A DNA stretch of 64,000 nt from Limanda limanda (taxonomy: Eukaryota > Chordata > Actinopteri > Pleuronectiformes > Pleuronectidae): the NCBI RefSeq assembly GCF_963576545.1, contig NC_083649.1:1223454-1287453 (forward strand), read 5' to 3'. The notes beneath the pieces were generated by a model. It worked only from the letters and a program-made list of their open reading frames with translations, had not been told where the DNA came from and ran no database searches. Both the position numbers and the translations under genes were made by a program. Positions 25,480 to 37,739 of this stretch are shown one piece after another. Within the stretch, counting starts at the first letter, position 1. The number at the start of each line of letters is the position of its first letter.

Positions 25480-26029
25480 TTCTGTCAGATGGAACAAACA
25501 GTACACAAGTTAAAAAATGTCCTGAAGAGTTTTCAGACTCACTTCATGTTCTGCATTCAACAAATCCTCCTTTAGATCCTCCTCCAGTGTCACATTTGAA
25601 ACCTTTAAAACATGAGCAGCCACAAGGAGCAAACGTTCACGTCTGACCTGCTGTCGTCCGTTGATGAAGAGTCACACACGTCTGGATGAAAGACCCTGAA
25701 ACACCAGAGAGGAACGGACCAATACTTTATGGTGAATGCTCTGTAATATAAAGATCCTTTCTAGTCTTAATGACACTCACAGCACTTTACAGTACAGGTT
25801 CTTTTCCATTCACACTCACATTCATACAGTGCCTCCATGGATATTACTTTATCCATAATATACTAATATAAATAATATACTTTATTTATATTATCAGGGG
25901 CAATTTGGGGGTTCAGTATCTTGCCCAAGGACACTACGGCAGACAGATGGGGAAGACTGTGATCGAACCACCGACCTTCAGCCACCACCGCTTCTCATTT
26001 TTAACCATAACCGAAATAAAATCTGATAA

Positions 26030-26115
26030 ACTAACTAACTAACTAACGAACTAACTAACGAACTAACTAACGAACTTACTAATTACTAACTAACGAACTA
26101 ACTAACGTACTAATT

Positions 26116-26184
<69 letters not shown>

Positions 26185-26275
26185 ATAACTAACTAACTAA
26201 CTAACTAACTAACTCACTCACTTACTAATTACTAACTAACTAACTAACTAACTAATTTACTAATTACTAACTAAC
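26030..26275. repeat. AACT/AACG microsatellite
   Basis: The array equivalent to 14088-14191. It is longer and carries interrupting units such as AACG and TTACTAATTACT. Confidence 0.95.
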
Positions 26276-26752
26276 CGACCCCCCATGGACTTACACGTGA
26301 TCATCTCTCAGTACGTTTGTATTTCTATCTTACTGGGGACACTCACTTACATAGTACATTCCTGAGCCCCTAACCTTAACCATCTCAACTAAATGTTTAG
26401 ACCTAACCTAAACCTAAACCTGATTCTAACCCTGGAACCAAGTCATAACCATCAAACAGTCAAATAAAAGTGAGGACCATTCAAAATGTCTTCACTCTGT
26501 AGGGTCTATGCTTAAAATGGTCCCCACAGAGACATGAGTACAGGAACATGCACGTGCACATCCACCCACACACACGTGCACACACACCAAACTGACGGAC
26601 TCTTGTTATTGACTTTGTTAAATAAAAGTTCAAAGTTCAATGTAAACAGTTTGTTTGAGATTCATTTTCAGACACGAAGAAGAAACACGAAGAACTAAGA
26701 GACTAAACAGGGTTTAAAGCAGAGAAGAAGAGACGATCTTACCTCAGCCACC

Positions 26753-26822
26753 GACATCAGACTCTGCTCTGCTGCTCTGATAGGACGAGTGGAGCGTTAC
26801 ATCATCATCATCTTCATCATCA
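26753..26822 (-). other. Probable 5' UTR exon of IFITM copy 2
   Basis: Same donor context as in copy 1 (GGCTGAG then GTAAGATCG on the minus strand; GT at 26751-26752). The 5' limit is a guess. Confidence 0.45.
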
Positions 26823-26852
26823 TCATCATCATCATCATCTTCAGGAAAAACA

Positions 26853-26864
26853 GGAAGAGCAACT
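26853..26864 (-). promoter_or_regulatory. Degenerate ISRE-like site upstream of IFITM copy 2
   Basis: GGAAGAGCAACT stands where copy 1 has GGAAGCGAAACT. The GAAA core is changed to GCAA, which should weaken binding of IRF/ISGF3-type factors. Confidence 0.4.
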
Positions 26865-27511
26865 GGGAACGGCCAACAGCTGCTCTGTTTATACAGACTA
26901 TGAGAGACTGTTTATAAGATGATCAGTGACTGTATATAAAGACCATCAGTGAATATATATATAACCAGATTTACTACAAACCAACAGGTCTGTGTGGAGA
27001 GTGAACGTCGTCGTGTCCCAGTTGCTGTCATTGTTCCACAGAAATCATACGAGTCACATCTGATAAACACATGTTTATTATTAATCTGATAAATACATGA
27101 AAACCTGTTGTGACATGTCGTCTCTCTGACAACAACTGGCGCTCATTACCCATGAGCCTCGATGGTTGTTACTATTCTTCTCCTAAATGTCCAGCAGTGT
27201 GACCTCAGAGGCCTGGAATGTCCATGTCCACACTGTCTCTGATGCTGTGAGGGACGGACCTGACCCCAGGCAGGGCAGTGGGCGGAGCCACACGCTTCAG
27301 GGGCAGTACTCGTACACACCTCTGGCGACGCCTTCTTCAATCTGATAAATGTTCTCCACTGCAGAATCCCGACTTTGGAGCTGCAGCGTGGAACTGAACT
27401 GGATGGAACTGTTGAGCTGCTGCTGACGGCTGGAACACAGAGAGGAACTAGCTTTACAGGCGCTACGTCATTTCACCAAAACTACAAATGATTTGATCAA
27501 ATAGTGCTGGG

Positions 27512-28606
27512 AACAGCCACAGTGAGCTAACAGCTAACAGTGAGCTAACAGCTAACAGTGAGCTAACAGCTACAGTGAGCTGACAGCTAACAGTGAGCTA
27601 ACAGCCACAGTGGGCCAACAGCTAACAGCCACAGTGAGCTAACAGCTAACAGCCACAGTGAGCTGACAGCTAACAGTGAGCTAACAGCTAACAGCCACAG
27701 TGAGCTGACAGCTAACAGTGAGCTAACAGCCACAGTGGGCCAACAGCTAACAGCCACAGTTAGCTAACAGCCACAGTGAGCTAACAGCTAACAGCCACAG
27801 TGAGCTGACAGCTAACAGTGAGCTAACAGCCACAGTGGGCCAACAGCTAACAGCCACAGTGAGCTAACAGCTAACAGTGAGCTAACAACTACAGTCAGCT
27901 AACAGCCACAGTGAGCTAACAGCTAACAGTGAGCTAACAGCTACAGTGAGCTAACAGCTAACAGTGAGCTAACAGCCACAGTGAGCTAACAGCTACAATA
28001 AGCTTACAGCCACAGTGAGCTAACAGCTACAATGAGCTAACAGCTAACAGTGAGCTAACAGCTACAGTCAGCTAACAGCCACAGTGAGCTAACAGCTAAC
28101 AGTGAGCTAACAGCTACAGTGAGCTAACAGCTACAATGAGCTAACAGCTAACGCTGAGCTAACAGCTACAATGAGCTTATAGCCAACACTGAGCTGACAT
28201 GCACAGTGTGCTAACAGCTACAATAAGCTAACAGCCACAGTGAGCTTACAGCCACAGTGAGCTTACAGCTACAATGAGCTAACAGCTAACAGTGAGCTAA
28301 CAGCCACAATGAGCTAACAGTAAGCTGACATGTACAGTGAGCTAACAGCCACAATGAGCAACAGCTAACAGTGAGCTGACATTACAGCCAGAGTGAGCTA
28401 AAAGCTACAAAGAGCTAACAGCTAACAGCCACAATGAGCTAACAGTGAACTAACAGACACAGTGACCTAACAGCTACAATAAGCTAACAGCTAACAGTGA
28501 GCTAACAGCTACAATGAGCTAACAGTGACCTAACAGACACAGTGACCTAACAGCTACAATAAGCTAACAGCTAACAGTGAGCTAACAGCCACAGTGAGCT
28601 AACAGA
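27512..28606. repeat. GAGCTAACAG minisatellite, copy B
   Basis: About 1.1 kb of degenerate GTGAGCTAACAGC and CTAACAGCCACA units, equivalent to 22083-22974. Confidence 0.95.
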
Positions 28607-28815
28607 TAATGATGCCACAGTAAGAGTTTGACAAGCTGGTGACGGATGTAGGAAAACCTTCGTAGAGAAGAATGTCTAATTTCGGTTTTCAAAGAACATC
28701 TTCTTCGTGTGTTGTGCAGATTGTGTCCTCTGATGGAGGCGGCCCCTCTGAATTGGGGCAAATTCCTTTTGGAAATTTCAATGATAAATTCCTTAAACAT
28801 GTTTTGAATTCAAAT
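28607..28815. other. Short unique spacer
   Basis: Separates the IFITM duplication from the TIM duplication. No gene or element is recognised. Confidence 0.4.
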
Positions 28816-29150
28816 CATCATGTTTTTGCCAAATCAAGAGAAGAAATCATCTCTGCGTTTTTTCATCAATAATGTGCCTCATGGTTTCCTCTCATGTCTG
28901 AGTTTCACTTTGACAAACGGAATCGTGGGATTCTTGTGAAGACGACGCTGAGCGGACCGGTGCCGTGGTCACATGTGGTGATGACACATGAGGCGTTTCC
29001 ACCTTGAGGTCAAACTGACGATTAATGAAGTCTCTGCTGAGTCATCACTTCACAACAGCGAGAAGCACCAGCCGCTGTTATTACAACACAACCTCCAGGA
29101 CAGGAAACAGAAAGTTTGCTTCTCACTTTGAGTGTCAGGATGAAACTTAC

Positions 29151-29744
29151 ACTTTGTGAAGGCGCATCCATTTTCTCACTACAGAAACAAAACAGGCAGA
29201 AACAGCAGGAAGTGTTTACTACATAACCATGAAGAAGAAACTCACTGTTCTAGCAATATTTAAATCTTCACTCCAGACTGAAATCTATTCACATCAATGT
29301 TGATTATTTATTTATTTTTCTTTTAAAGTTCTTTATCTATCTTAAACTGATAATGTGGAGATTCTTTTAAAGTAATAAATCAACTGACTGAATATTTAAT
29401 TTTCACTGGATGGATGAAAGTGCTTTTATTAAATAGTGACTGTGTGGTGACTCTGAACTTACCGAGGACGACGACTCCGCCCGCTGTGACCAACACTATC
29501 AACCCGAACATGACACACACCAGAGCCACGGTCACACTGCTGCTCTCCTGCTGCTGTAACACAAACACACACACACACACACTGAATTTCTTGTGTAATG
29601 ATTATTGTTAGCCTAAGCAGTTACAGTGAATCTTTATTTCTCACTCTGATGACGCTGCTAAAGGAGGAAGTCAGGATGGTTTCTGTGGCGTTCATGTGAC
29701 CTGCAGGACGAAGAAATGAGGCGGACGATGAGGCTTCTCCATCA

Positions 29745-29795
<51 letters not shown>

Positions 29796-32700
29796 GGAGG
29801 ACCTGCAGTGTGTGTGTCGGTTGTCTGCAGTGTGGACGTCTCTGAGGTCACTGATGTGGTCGTCTGTGGATCTGAAACATCAACACACAACATGAAGCAT
29901 CAGCACAGAATTACAGAAGTCCTCTCCTGGTCTGAAACCCAGAAAAATCTTCCTATTGTAATGTCATGTGACATCGTGATCAGTCGCTGGACGTGAATTA
30001 TGCAAACTTTAGTCCCAGGAGCTTTAGTCCCAGGAGCTTAAAGGTTCCTTCAGACCCAAACACCACTGTGGAATCACTTAAAGCTCAGATGTATGACGCT
30101 GCTGATGCATCAACAGCTGACGGCTAAAACCAGCTGTTCCACTCCAGTCCTCCAGGTGGCATAGTGTAGAACGCTATAGTCAACATGGGGTTTCACATCG
30201 AGCTGCCGCCGATCAGAAAAGAGATGAAGTAACAAAGTTTATTAAAAAAACCTGAAATAAAACAATGATGTGTTCGACCAATGAGGAATCTTCAACGCTG
30301 CAAGCCCCACCCCTGAGGTTCCTGTCTCACCTGAGTCAACAGTCAAGTCAAAGTGATGTTTTTCATCATTGAACATGCCGGGGATGTGCACTCTGCAGCC
30401 GTATCGTCCAGCGTCCGACTCGGTGACGTTCAGGATGGTCAGGGACACGTCCCCCCGGTCCAGTTGTCCCAGCAGCTGATACCTGCTGGACCTTCTGCTG
30501 TCCTCTCTCACGCTGAGCCCGTCTGTGGCGATGAGCTCATTGTTGCATTGAGAATATGGTATGTCTCCTCGATTCCAGCAAACTGACAGCGGCTTGTGTT
30601 TTCTCATGTTGTAGCCACACGACAGAGTGACGTTGCCACCGACTCGGCCGGCAACGCTGCTACCGCTGACACCTTCACCACCTGAGGACACAGACAGAGA
30701 CGGAATTCACTCTTTGTGGCAGATTTCATTAGTTTCTTTCTGACATGAACTCAGTAAAACAGTATCTGGACATGCTGTGTAGTCAGAGATGGGCAAAAAT
30801 ACATCAAAATGTATTTTGATACAAAATACAAAATACCCCTCAAATAAATGTATCAAAATAAAATACAAAATACTGGTGCCAGAAAATGTAACAAAATACA
30901 ATACATGTATTTTGTATTTAAAATATAGGAAATACTTTTTCTGGATTTTCCAGTTTTCTCACAATTTGGTAAAGCAGAGCATTCAGGTTTGAGATATATA
31001 AAGTACACAAAGCTCTGGTGAAACCCACAAAAAGGAAGAACAGTCACAGAATGTCAGTGTAACACAAAGCTATTAAAAGACAACAACTTGATTGATTATG
31101 TATGTTCAAAAGTTTGGAGTCACCCAGATAATTTCGTGTTTTCCATGAAAACTCACTTTTATTTATCAAATGAGTTGCAAAATGAATATAAAATATAGTC
31201 AAGACATTGACAAGGTTAGAAATGATGATTTTTATATGAAATATTAATTTTTTTCTTCAATCTTTGCTTTCGTCAAAGAATGCTCCATTTGCAGCAATTA
31301 GTGGGGTTGAGATCTGGTGACTGCGCTGGCCACTCCATTACAGACAGAATATACCAGCTGCCTGCAGCACTATTTCCCTAAATAGTGCTTGCATCATGTG
31401 GAGGTGTGCTTTGGGTCATTGTCCTGTTGTGGGAGCACCAAAGCAGCTCCAGAGCATCACATGACCTCCACCAGGCTGGACAGATGGCGTCAGGAACTCT
31501 TCCAATATCTTCTCACCTGTTCTGCGTCTCACAAATGTTCTTCTGTCTGATCCAAACACCTCTAACTTTGATTCGTCTGTCCATAACATTTTTTTCCAAT
31601 CTTCCTCTGTCCAATGTCTTTGTTGTTTTGCCCATATCAATCTTTTCTTTTTATTGGCCAGTCTCAGATATGGATTTCTCTTTGCCACTCTGCCTAGAAG
31701 GCCAGCATCCCGGAGTCGCTTCTTCACTGGAGACGTTGACTCTGGTGTTTTGCGGGAACCATTTAAAGAAGCTGCCAGTTGAGGACCTGTGAGGCGTCTA
31801 CTTCTCAAACTAGAGACTCTAATATACTTCTCTTCTTGCAGAGTTGTGCACCGGGGCCCCTCCCACTTCTCTTTCTACTCTGGTTAGAGCTGTTGGTGCT
31901 GTTCTCTGAAGGGAGTAGTTCACACCGTTGTAGGACATTCATGTTCTCATTTCTAAGAACAAGAATAGACTGGCAAGTTTCACATGAAAGTTCTCTTTTT
32001 CTGGCCATAATCGGTGGGATGGGGACTTGTTATGGAGGCTTTGTTAGTGAGGAGAAGGACTTTGTATTGGATGCCAGTGGAGATAGATATAATCAAACCC
32101 ACACATGTGATGCTCCAGATACTCAACTAGCTTAAAGGAAGTTTTATAGCTTCTCTCACCAGCTCAACAGTTTTCAGATGTGCTAACAGAATTGCACACA
32201 AGTGTTTTCTAATCATCCATTAGTCTTCTAAGGCGATAAGCAAACACAATGAACCATTAGAACACTGGAATGATAGTTGCTGGAAATGGAACTCTATACA
32301 TCTATGTAGATATTTCATTATAAACCAGACGTTTCCACATAGAATAGTTATTTACCACATTAACAATGTATAGAGTGTATATCTGATTCATTTAATGTTA
32401 TCTTCATTGAAACATTGCTTTTCTTTGAAAAATTAGGTAATTTCTAAAAGATCCCAAACTTTTGAACGGTAGTGTATATATTAATGGGACTTAACAGCCC
32501 ATAAAGTTTGGCTTTGTATCAACAAGAAATTATTCATCACATATGAATAGCATCACACATAAGGCCTATGTATACTTGAAAAGCAAAATATAGAATTAAA
32601 ACCAGTTGTACACAGGTAAAGAGCCTGTCTGGATCTGGAAATCTCCTCGTGTTTCTAAGTGGACGTCTTCGTCTTCTACGTGTCCGGCTCCTCTTCTTCA

Positions 32701-33241
32701 TCCTGAGATCTTTGAGTTCTTCAGTTTCACGTCACGTGTTAGAAACCTCGTCCACTCGCTCTCTGTGAAGCTTCCACACATTTTGCAGGGAATGTGCAGA
32801 GCAACACACAAACAGCTCCTTCAGAACCTTTCGGGAACTGAGAGAAGTTTCTGTGTCTCTGTGTTTGTGATGAAGATAAAAATAAAACCTGCAGCTCTGT
32901 GGTTCATTGTCAGCTGATGTTGGATTTATCCAATTGAAATATAACATCTCTTAGTTTCATTATGACATCATAATCACAAACATACACATAATAATGAAAA
33001 ATAATATTAACATAATGATACAAACAAATATTAACTAATAACTAACATTATTATAATGACCCATATTAACATGAACACGAAAACTGAGTCAAACTGAAAA
33101 AATTCAGAGGAGACATTTTTTTTACAAATAAATTACTTTTTTAACACTTTATTAAAAACAGACGTCTGATCGACAGGAGACTGAGGAAGATGTGAAGCAA
33201 CACGAACCTGAGAGCAGAGCGAGCAGCAGCAGCAGCTTCAT
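29151..33241 (-). CDS. timd4-like: TIM-like (HAVCR/TIMD4 family) Ig-mucin receptor, copy A
   Basis: TIM proteins are cell-surface receptors that bind phosphatidylserine on dying cells and enveloped particles. Exons found, with phases that fit: 33208-33241 (ATG, leader MKLLLLLALLS), 30331-30681 (Ig V domain, 117 codons), 29645-29871 (Thr-rich mucin-like stalk), 29463-29553 (membrane segment VALVCVMFGLIVLVTAGG) and 29151-29178 (RKWMRLHK, basic inner edge). Family marks are VCWNRGDIP, the RYQLLGQLDRGDVSLTI strand and GRYGCRV with the FG-loop PGMFND; FND is the metal and lipid site. Four cysteines of the usual six are present; the partners in the GSC and YCC positions are both missing, consistent with loss of one disulfide. 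The stalk contains a TH repeat encoded by a GT microsatellite. The last cytoplasmic exon and stop were not found. Intron 1 holds a hAT and a Tc1-like element. Confidence 0.82.
29748..29793. repeat. (GT)n microsatellite inside the TIM mucin exon
   Basis: Encodes (Thr-His)n in the stalk of TIM copy A on the minus strand. Copy B has only a short GTGTGTGT remnant at the same place (about 52345). Confidence 0.9.
30790..32620. mobile_element. hAT-like MITE split by a Tc1-like element
   Basis: Copy B of intron 1 has unrelated sequence here. The left part starts near CAGAGATGGGCAAAAATAC with many ATTTTGTAT motifs. The remainder resumes after the Tc1-like element at 32479 and ends around 32620. The insertion replaced about 190 bases that are present in copy B (about 53356-53570). 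No target duplication can be read because the edges are imprecise. Confidence 0.5.
31101..32478 (-). pseudogene. Tc1/mariner transposon with decayed transposase
   Basis: Inverted ends TTCAAAAGTTTGG (31105) and CCAAACTTTTGAACGG (32455) lie about 1.35 kb apart, as in Tc1-like elements. The minus-strand frame 31808-31416 gives a transposase middle part with RLTGPQLAASLN (helix-turn-helix), WTDESKLEVFG (containing a catalytic Asp) and HVMLWSCFG. A second minus-strand frame (32008-31805, starting MARKRELSCET) is the transposase N-terminus out of frame, so frameshifts separate the parts. Part of the central coding sequence is deleted. Confidence 0.85.
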
Positions 33242-33502
33242 GGTGACAAAGTGGCATCGCACTCTAACTTCACACATTTAAACACACAACTGCTGTGAGT
33301 CACCACAGCTGCACACACTGTAAAAAGTTTCCTCTGATAGCTCACCACAGTCTCTGCAGGAAAATAAACTAGAGAAGAAGAAACCTTGTCTTGTCAGTGT
33401 GTCACTTTGTCCGTCTGTTTGTGGCTCTGATGTCATCTTAACAGTTTCACAAGGAGAAATAAAATGCATAAGCAGAGATAATACAAGTGTGGTTTAAGGG
33501 CA

Positions 33503-34024
<522 letters not shown>

Positions 34025-34423
34025 TTAAGTTTTAAGCATGTTAAGAAAAGATAAAATGTAAGTAAAATTTAGAACTTCGTCCTAGGTCAAGCCAAGATGG
34101 CTATTTACATCACCAGGAGAAATAAGGTCGAGCAACAACCAGGGACTAATGTCATCGCTCTGTTTCCTGCCCTGCGGTAAAAGCCAGAGTTGTGGTTGAT
34201 TTCAGGTTTTATGAGCTAATGCAAAATCTCGAAACACTTAAGGATATATGGTGTGTCAAAGAAGCAATCTAAAAGAAAATGAATTGCATTTTAGTCATAT
34301 TCTATAATATATTTTAATGTTGTTTGTTTATCAGTTTTAATTTCTGTTTCTTTGATGGAAAAGAATAATTGATTGCCCTAGTCTTGTTCTGTAAAACTGA
34401 ATAAAGTAGGTATTTAAAAATCT

Positions 34424-34431
<8 letters not shown>

Positions 34432-34473
<42 letters not shown>

Positions 34474-34508
34474 CATCCATATATCTATATATCCATCCAT
34501 CCATCCAT

Positions 34509-34601
<93 letters not shown>

Positions 34602-34605
34602 CAAC
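34432..34605. repeat. TC, ATCC and AACT microsatellites
   Basis: Three adjoining simple repeats; the copy D equivalent is 56957-57105. Confidence 0.95.
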
Positions 34606-34791
34606 TAACAGCTAGTAGCCTCCTAAACAGCTAGCAGCATGCTAACCAGTGTGTAGACATTAGTGTGTTGCTTGGTTCTGTTGTAGTTTTAACAATGTGG
34701 TGAATGAACGTCAGGAGTTTGAGACTGAAGAACAGACGCTTGAGGGATGTTCACTCTTCACCTCACTTCTTCATGTTTTAATCTTATGTAG

Positions 34792-34937
34792 GACAGACGG
34801 CTGTGGTCCACACCGGACTTCCTCATGTCGACATGACAGGGCGCTTCCTGATATCCGAGCAGGCGACCCTGCTGTGGCTGCAGATCGGACTCAGAGTTTC
34901 ACTTCCTGACAGAAAACCACTGAACTTCACACTGTAA
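34792..34937 (+). CDS. Candidate terminal coding exon, unrecognised, copy C
   Basis: A pyrimidine-rich acceptor (ending TTATGTAG) is followed by an open frame in phase 2: two bases, then 47 codons to TAA at 34935. It reads QTAVVHTGLPHVDMTGRFLI, then SEQATLLWLQIGLRVSLPD and a short tail. It has no start codon of its own. Composition is protein-like (amphipathic, few low-complexity residues). The copy D version (57271-57416) is open in the same frame and differs by one conservative Ile-to-Leu change. I do not recognise the family, and no upstream exon was found. Confidence 0.3.
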
Positions 34938-36767
34938 AAGGCCCAAACTGACATTTTTGCAGGTGTTTTCAGAAATCAAGAATCATGAAGCTGATGCTTC
35001 ATTTTTGTCATCATCTGAATTACATGAGTTTCCCCTGTTTCTGCTCTTTTGGATAGAGAGAGAGAGATTTCCTCTCTTTATCAGTGTGGTTTTTCAGGTT
35101 GAGATCAGGATGATTTCACGTTCTCACACTCAAGCAGCGCCGACCTGTGCTCGAGCTCAAACGTTGTGCTTGCACTTTTGTTGCTTGGTTGAGTTCCTGT
35201 GCTGCAGCTTCAGCTCTTCTCCTCACCGTGCTTCTGTGTTTGTTAAACATTTACTCCCGGATTCTATTTTTTGCTCTTACTTCCCTTTTCATGGAACTTG
35301 TCTGTGAAGATTCTCCAACCAGTAGAACGACAGCTGAAGTGACGATAAAATGAAATTGTCCTGCACTTGTTGTGGATACGTTCAATTTTATGTCTTTCTT
35401 TATTTTACCCAGGTGCTAGGATGCTAACTCATAAGCCTCTGTGGTTTCTGACAGCAGCATTAATATTAATATAATTAATATTAAAGCTCATGAGGCCAAG
35501 AGAAGATAGAAAATATTTAATACGCACATTTGAAATGATTAAGAACCATATGGAGAGTCAAATGATTTGCCCTCTTCTCAGGTGGGAGCTGAGGATTCAT
35601 TCTCTAATGTAGTTCCAAACCATGACGGATGTAATGCTTCTCCCAGAAACAGCATTTTGGGGCCTTAACCGCTTCAGACCCGTCTCTTCCTCGACTTCAG
35701 CGACTGAAGAAGAGCCCTGGGTTCCACCGGGTTCCACGTGGTTCTATCAGGTTCCACCAGGTTCCACCGGGTTCCACCGGGTTCCATCAGGTTCCACCAG
35801 GTTCCACGGGGTTCCACCAGGTTCCATCAGGTTCCACCGGGTTCCACGGGGTTCCACCGGGTTCCATCAGGTTCCATCAGGTTCCACCAGGTTCCACCAT
35901 ATCAAGCCAGGAAAAGGTCGAGAAGTTTTTAACATGTGTTCCACAGACAGACAGAGATTTCTGGAGTTATTAAATAGATAAATAATAGACTGTAATGTTC
36001 AGAACAACAGCAGGACTTTATTATTGTTATTATTAATACTGCTACTATTATTATTATGCTATAGATCAGATGTTAATTTTCAGGTAAATCCCAGGTGAAC
36101 TAGAAGAGTTTATTTCCGCTGAACTTCCAGAAACAGAGCGGTCACATGACCAATCACCAGGACTCAACAGATGCTGTTGCATGAGGTCTTTATTTCAGGG
36201 TTTAAAGCGCCCCCTGGTGTTTGAATGTTTGAAAACACAGTTTCTACTTGTTATACATGAGTTTACCAACAGACATAGAAGATACAATATATTAATACAG
36301 AGAACATGTAACAGGTAACTCAGGTAACCAAGGTAACGCAGGTAACCTAGGTCAAGCCAAGATGGCTATTTACATTACCAGGAGAAATGAATAATGAAAC
36401 AAACAAACAAACAAACAAACATGTTTACTCTTCTGAGTGAAGAGTGAGTGACATTTCAAAGACGAGCAGACGTTTGTTGGTCGTCTTGTTTTTTAAACAA
36501 ATCAATGTAACTTTGTTTGACGTCTAAATGTAAAATACTTGTATTCATCTCGTTGATTAAATTGATTATAATTTCATGAGTTGAATCATATTATTCAGTT
36601 TTTACTGTTGTTCCTCTGTAGATTATTATCAGTGAAATATGGATCAGCAATGCTCAGTGAGGCTCTTGTTGGTTTACGTCTTGGAGCTTTAACGATCAAT
36701 CTATTTATTGACAGGAGCCTCTGATGGTTAAAGAGAATCATACTGGTCACGTCTTGCTGGTTTCTAC
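34938..36767. other. Intergenic sequence of copy C with a GGTTCCACC minisatellite
   Basis: No gene is supported. At 35727-35900 there are about 17 units of a 10-11 base repeat (GGTTCCACCGG, GGTTCCATCAG); the copy D array at 58196-58490 is about 120 bases longer. Frames through it encode GSTxFHQVPP-type repeats and are not treated as genes. A short motif AAGCCAAGATGGCTATTTAC occurs both at about 34092 and 36356, again in both duplication copies. AAAC units occur near 36397-36420. Confidence 0.7.
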
Positions 36768-36847
36768 CTGAACCAGCGCCACCATTGGATCTGTGGGGTT
36801 GGTGACCTCACTTCCTGCTTCCTCTGTCAGGCATCGTATTGTGTCAC
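36768..36847 (-). CDS. Candidate internal coding exon, unrecognised, copy C
   Basis: On the minus strand a good acceptor (pyrimidine tract TTTTCACCTTTCTCCAG) precedes an 80-base open segment, which is followed by a donor GTAGAAACC. The frame (two bases, then 26 codons) reads DTIRCLTEEAGSEVTNPTDP followed by MVALVQ. Copy D (59355-59434) has the same exon with one Asp-to-Glu change. The family is not recognised, and no partner exons could be placed. Confidence 0.3.
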
Positions 36848-37739
36848 CTGGAGAAAGGTGAAAACAAACAAACGGTCAACGACATAATATGATGATTCAC
36901 TTGTGTATTTTCAGAGAAATGTTGATGATGTCATTGCGTCGCTTCTGCCCCAGTACTGACGTCTACCAGTAGAGGGCAGCTCAGAGTCTGAACACTCTGA
37001 CCAAAGACAATGGATGAAGAAGGACGACAATTTCTCACGCCAAAAAAAAAATCTGATTTTGGGCCGAGACGCGCACGGTGCACCTCTCTCTCTCTATCTT
37101 CAGAAACTATGTTACGAGTTTTACTTCCTCTAGAGTCCAGTTTGATCGTCCTCTCGGCTCCGCCAGGGCCAATCCGATGGGTAGTAGCGATGTGTGTGGG
37201 CAGGAACTTAATCATTTTATTATTTTTCTGTCTGAAATTTGGCAGCAGAACGAGACTGTGTCCAGTGGTTTTTTTCTATCTGTACTAGCACTGTGCAGGT
37301 TGTTAACAAAAGAGAAACTATCTTATTGTGTGTGCCTAGAACTTGATTCCATTTGCTGAGTTATCATAAGGGGCATTGTGTATCACTCCTGCTACTGATG
37401 AGAGGTCCATGTTTAGTGATATTTACAGAATGTTTTAGTGGTTATTCTGTGGTTTATTAATGTTCTTGGTAGACACAAGAGGCACTTGTTTATAGTTGAT
37501 TATTTGTTGTCTCTAGAAGTTCAGATGCACTGGTGCATTACTATTTCAACACCAGCATCTACAGTAGGGTTCAAAATTTGTAAAATTATACATTATATAC
37601 ATTATATGCACATTGTTGTTATAATTTTTCAGTCAGTTGAAATACATCTTGAGGAGAAACATTTTGGGTTGTTTTGTGTCTGTATAGGTCTACTATAAAA
37701 AGCACTTTGCATTTTAATTTTCTTTTGATACTTAAGAAC
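36848..37739. other. Intergenic sequence, no gene
   Basis: Contains a stretch near 37018-37060 (CTCACGCC, an A run, then TTTTGGGCCGAGAC) that also occurs inside the fold-back element at 50105-50155, so it is repeat-derived. Open frames of about 90 codons on both strands lack splice context and family marks. Confidence 0.5.

Larger units (their letters stand above)
23850..28606. repeat. IFITM tandem duplication, copy B
   Basis: Second copy of the 11917-22974 unit without the LINE and retrovirus insertions. Its uninterrupted join at 27343/27344 shows the empty LINE target site. Small differences are mostly microsatellite and minisatellite length changes. Confidence 0.9.

Noticed and set aside
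35622..35981. Frame with GSTRFHQVPPG-type repeats (also 58101-58562)
   Set aside because: Minisatellite translation; unit number and frame content differ between copies and no splice signals or family resemblance were seen.
36931..37215. 94-codon minus frame and 92-93-codon plus frames near 37010 (also 59518-59946)
   Set aside because: Overlap repeat-derived sequence shared with 50105-50155; no splice or family support.
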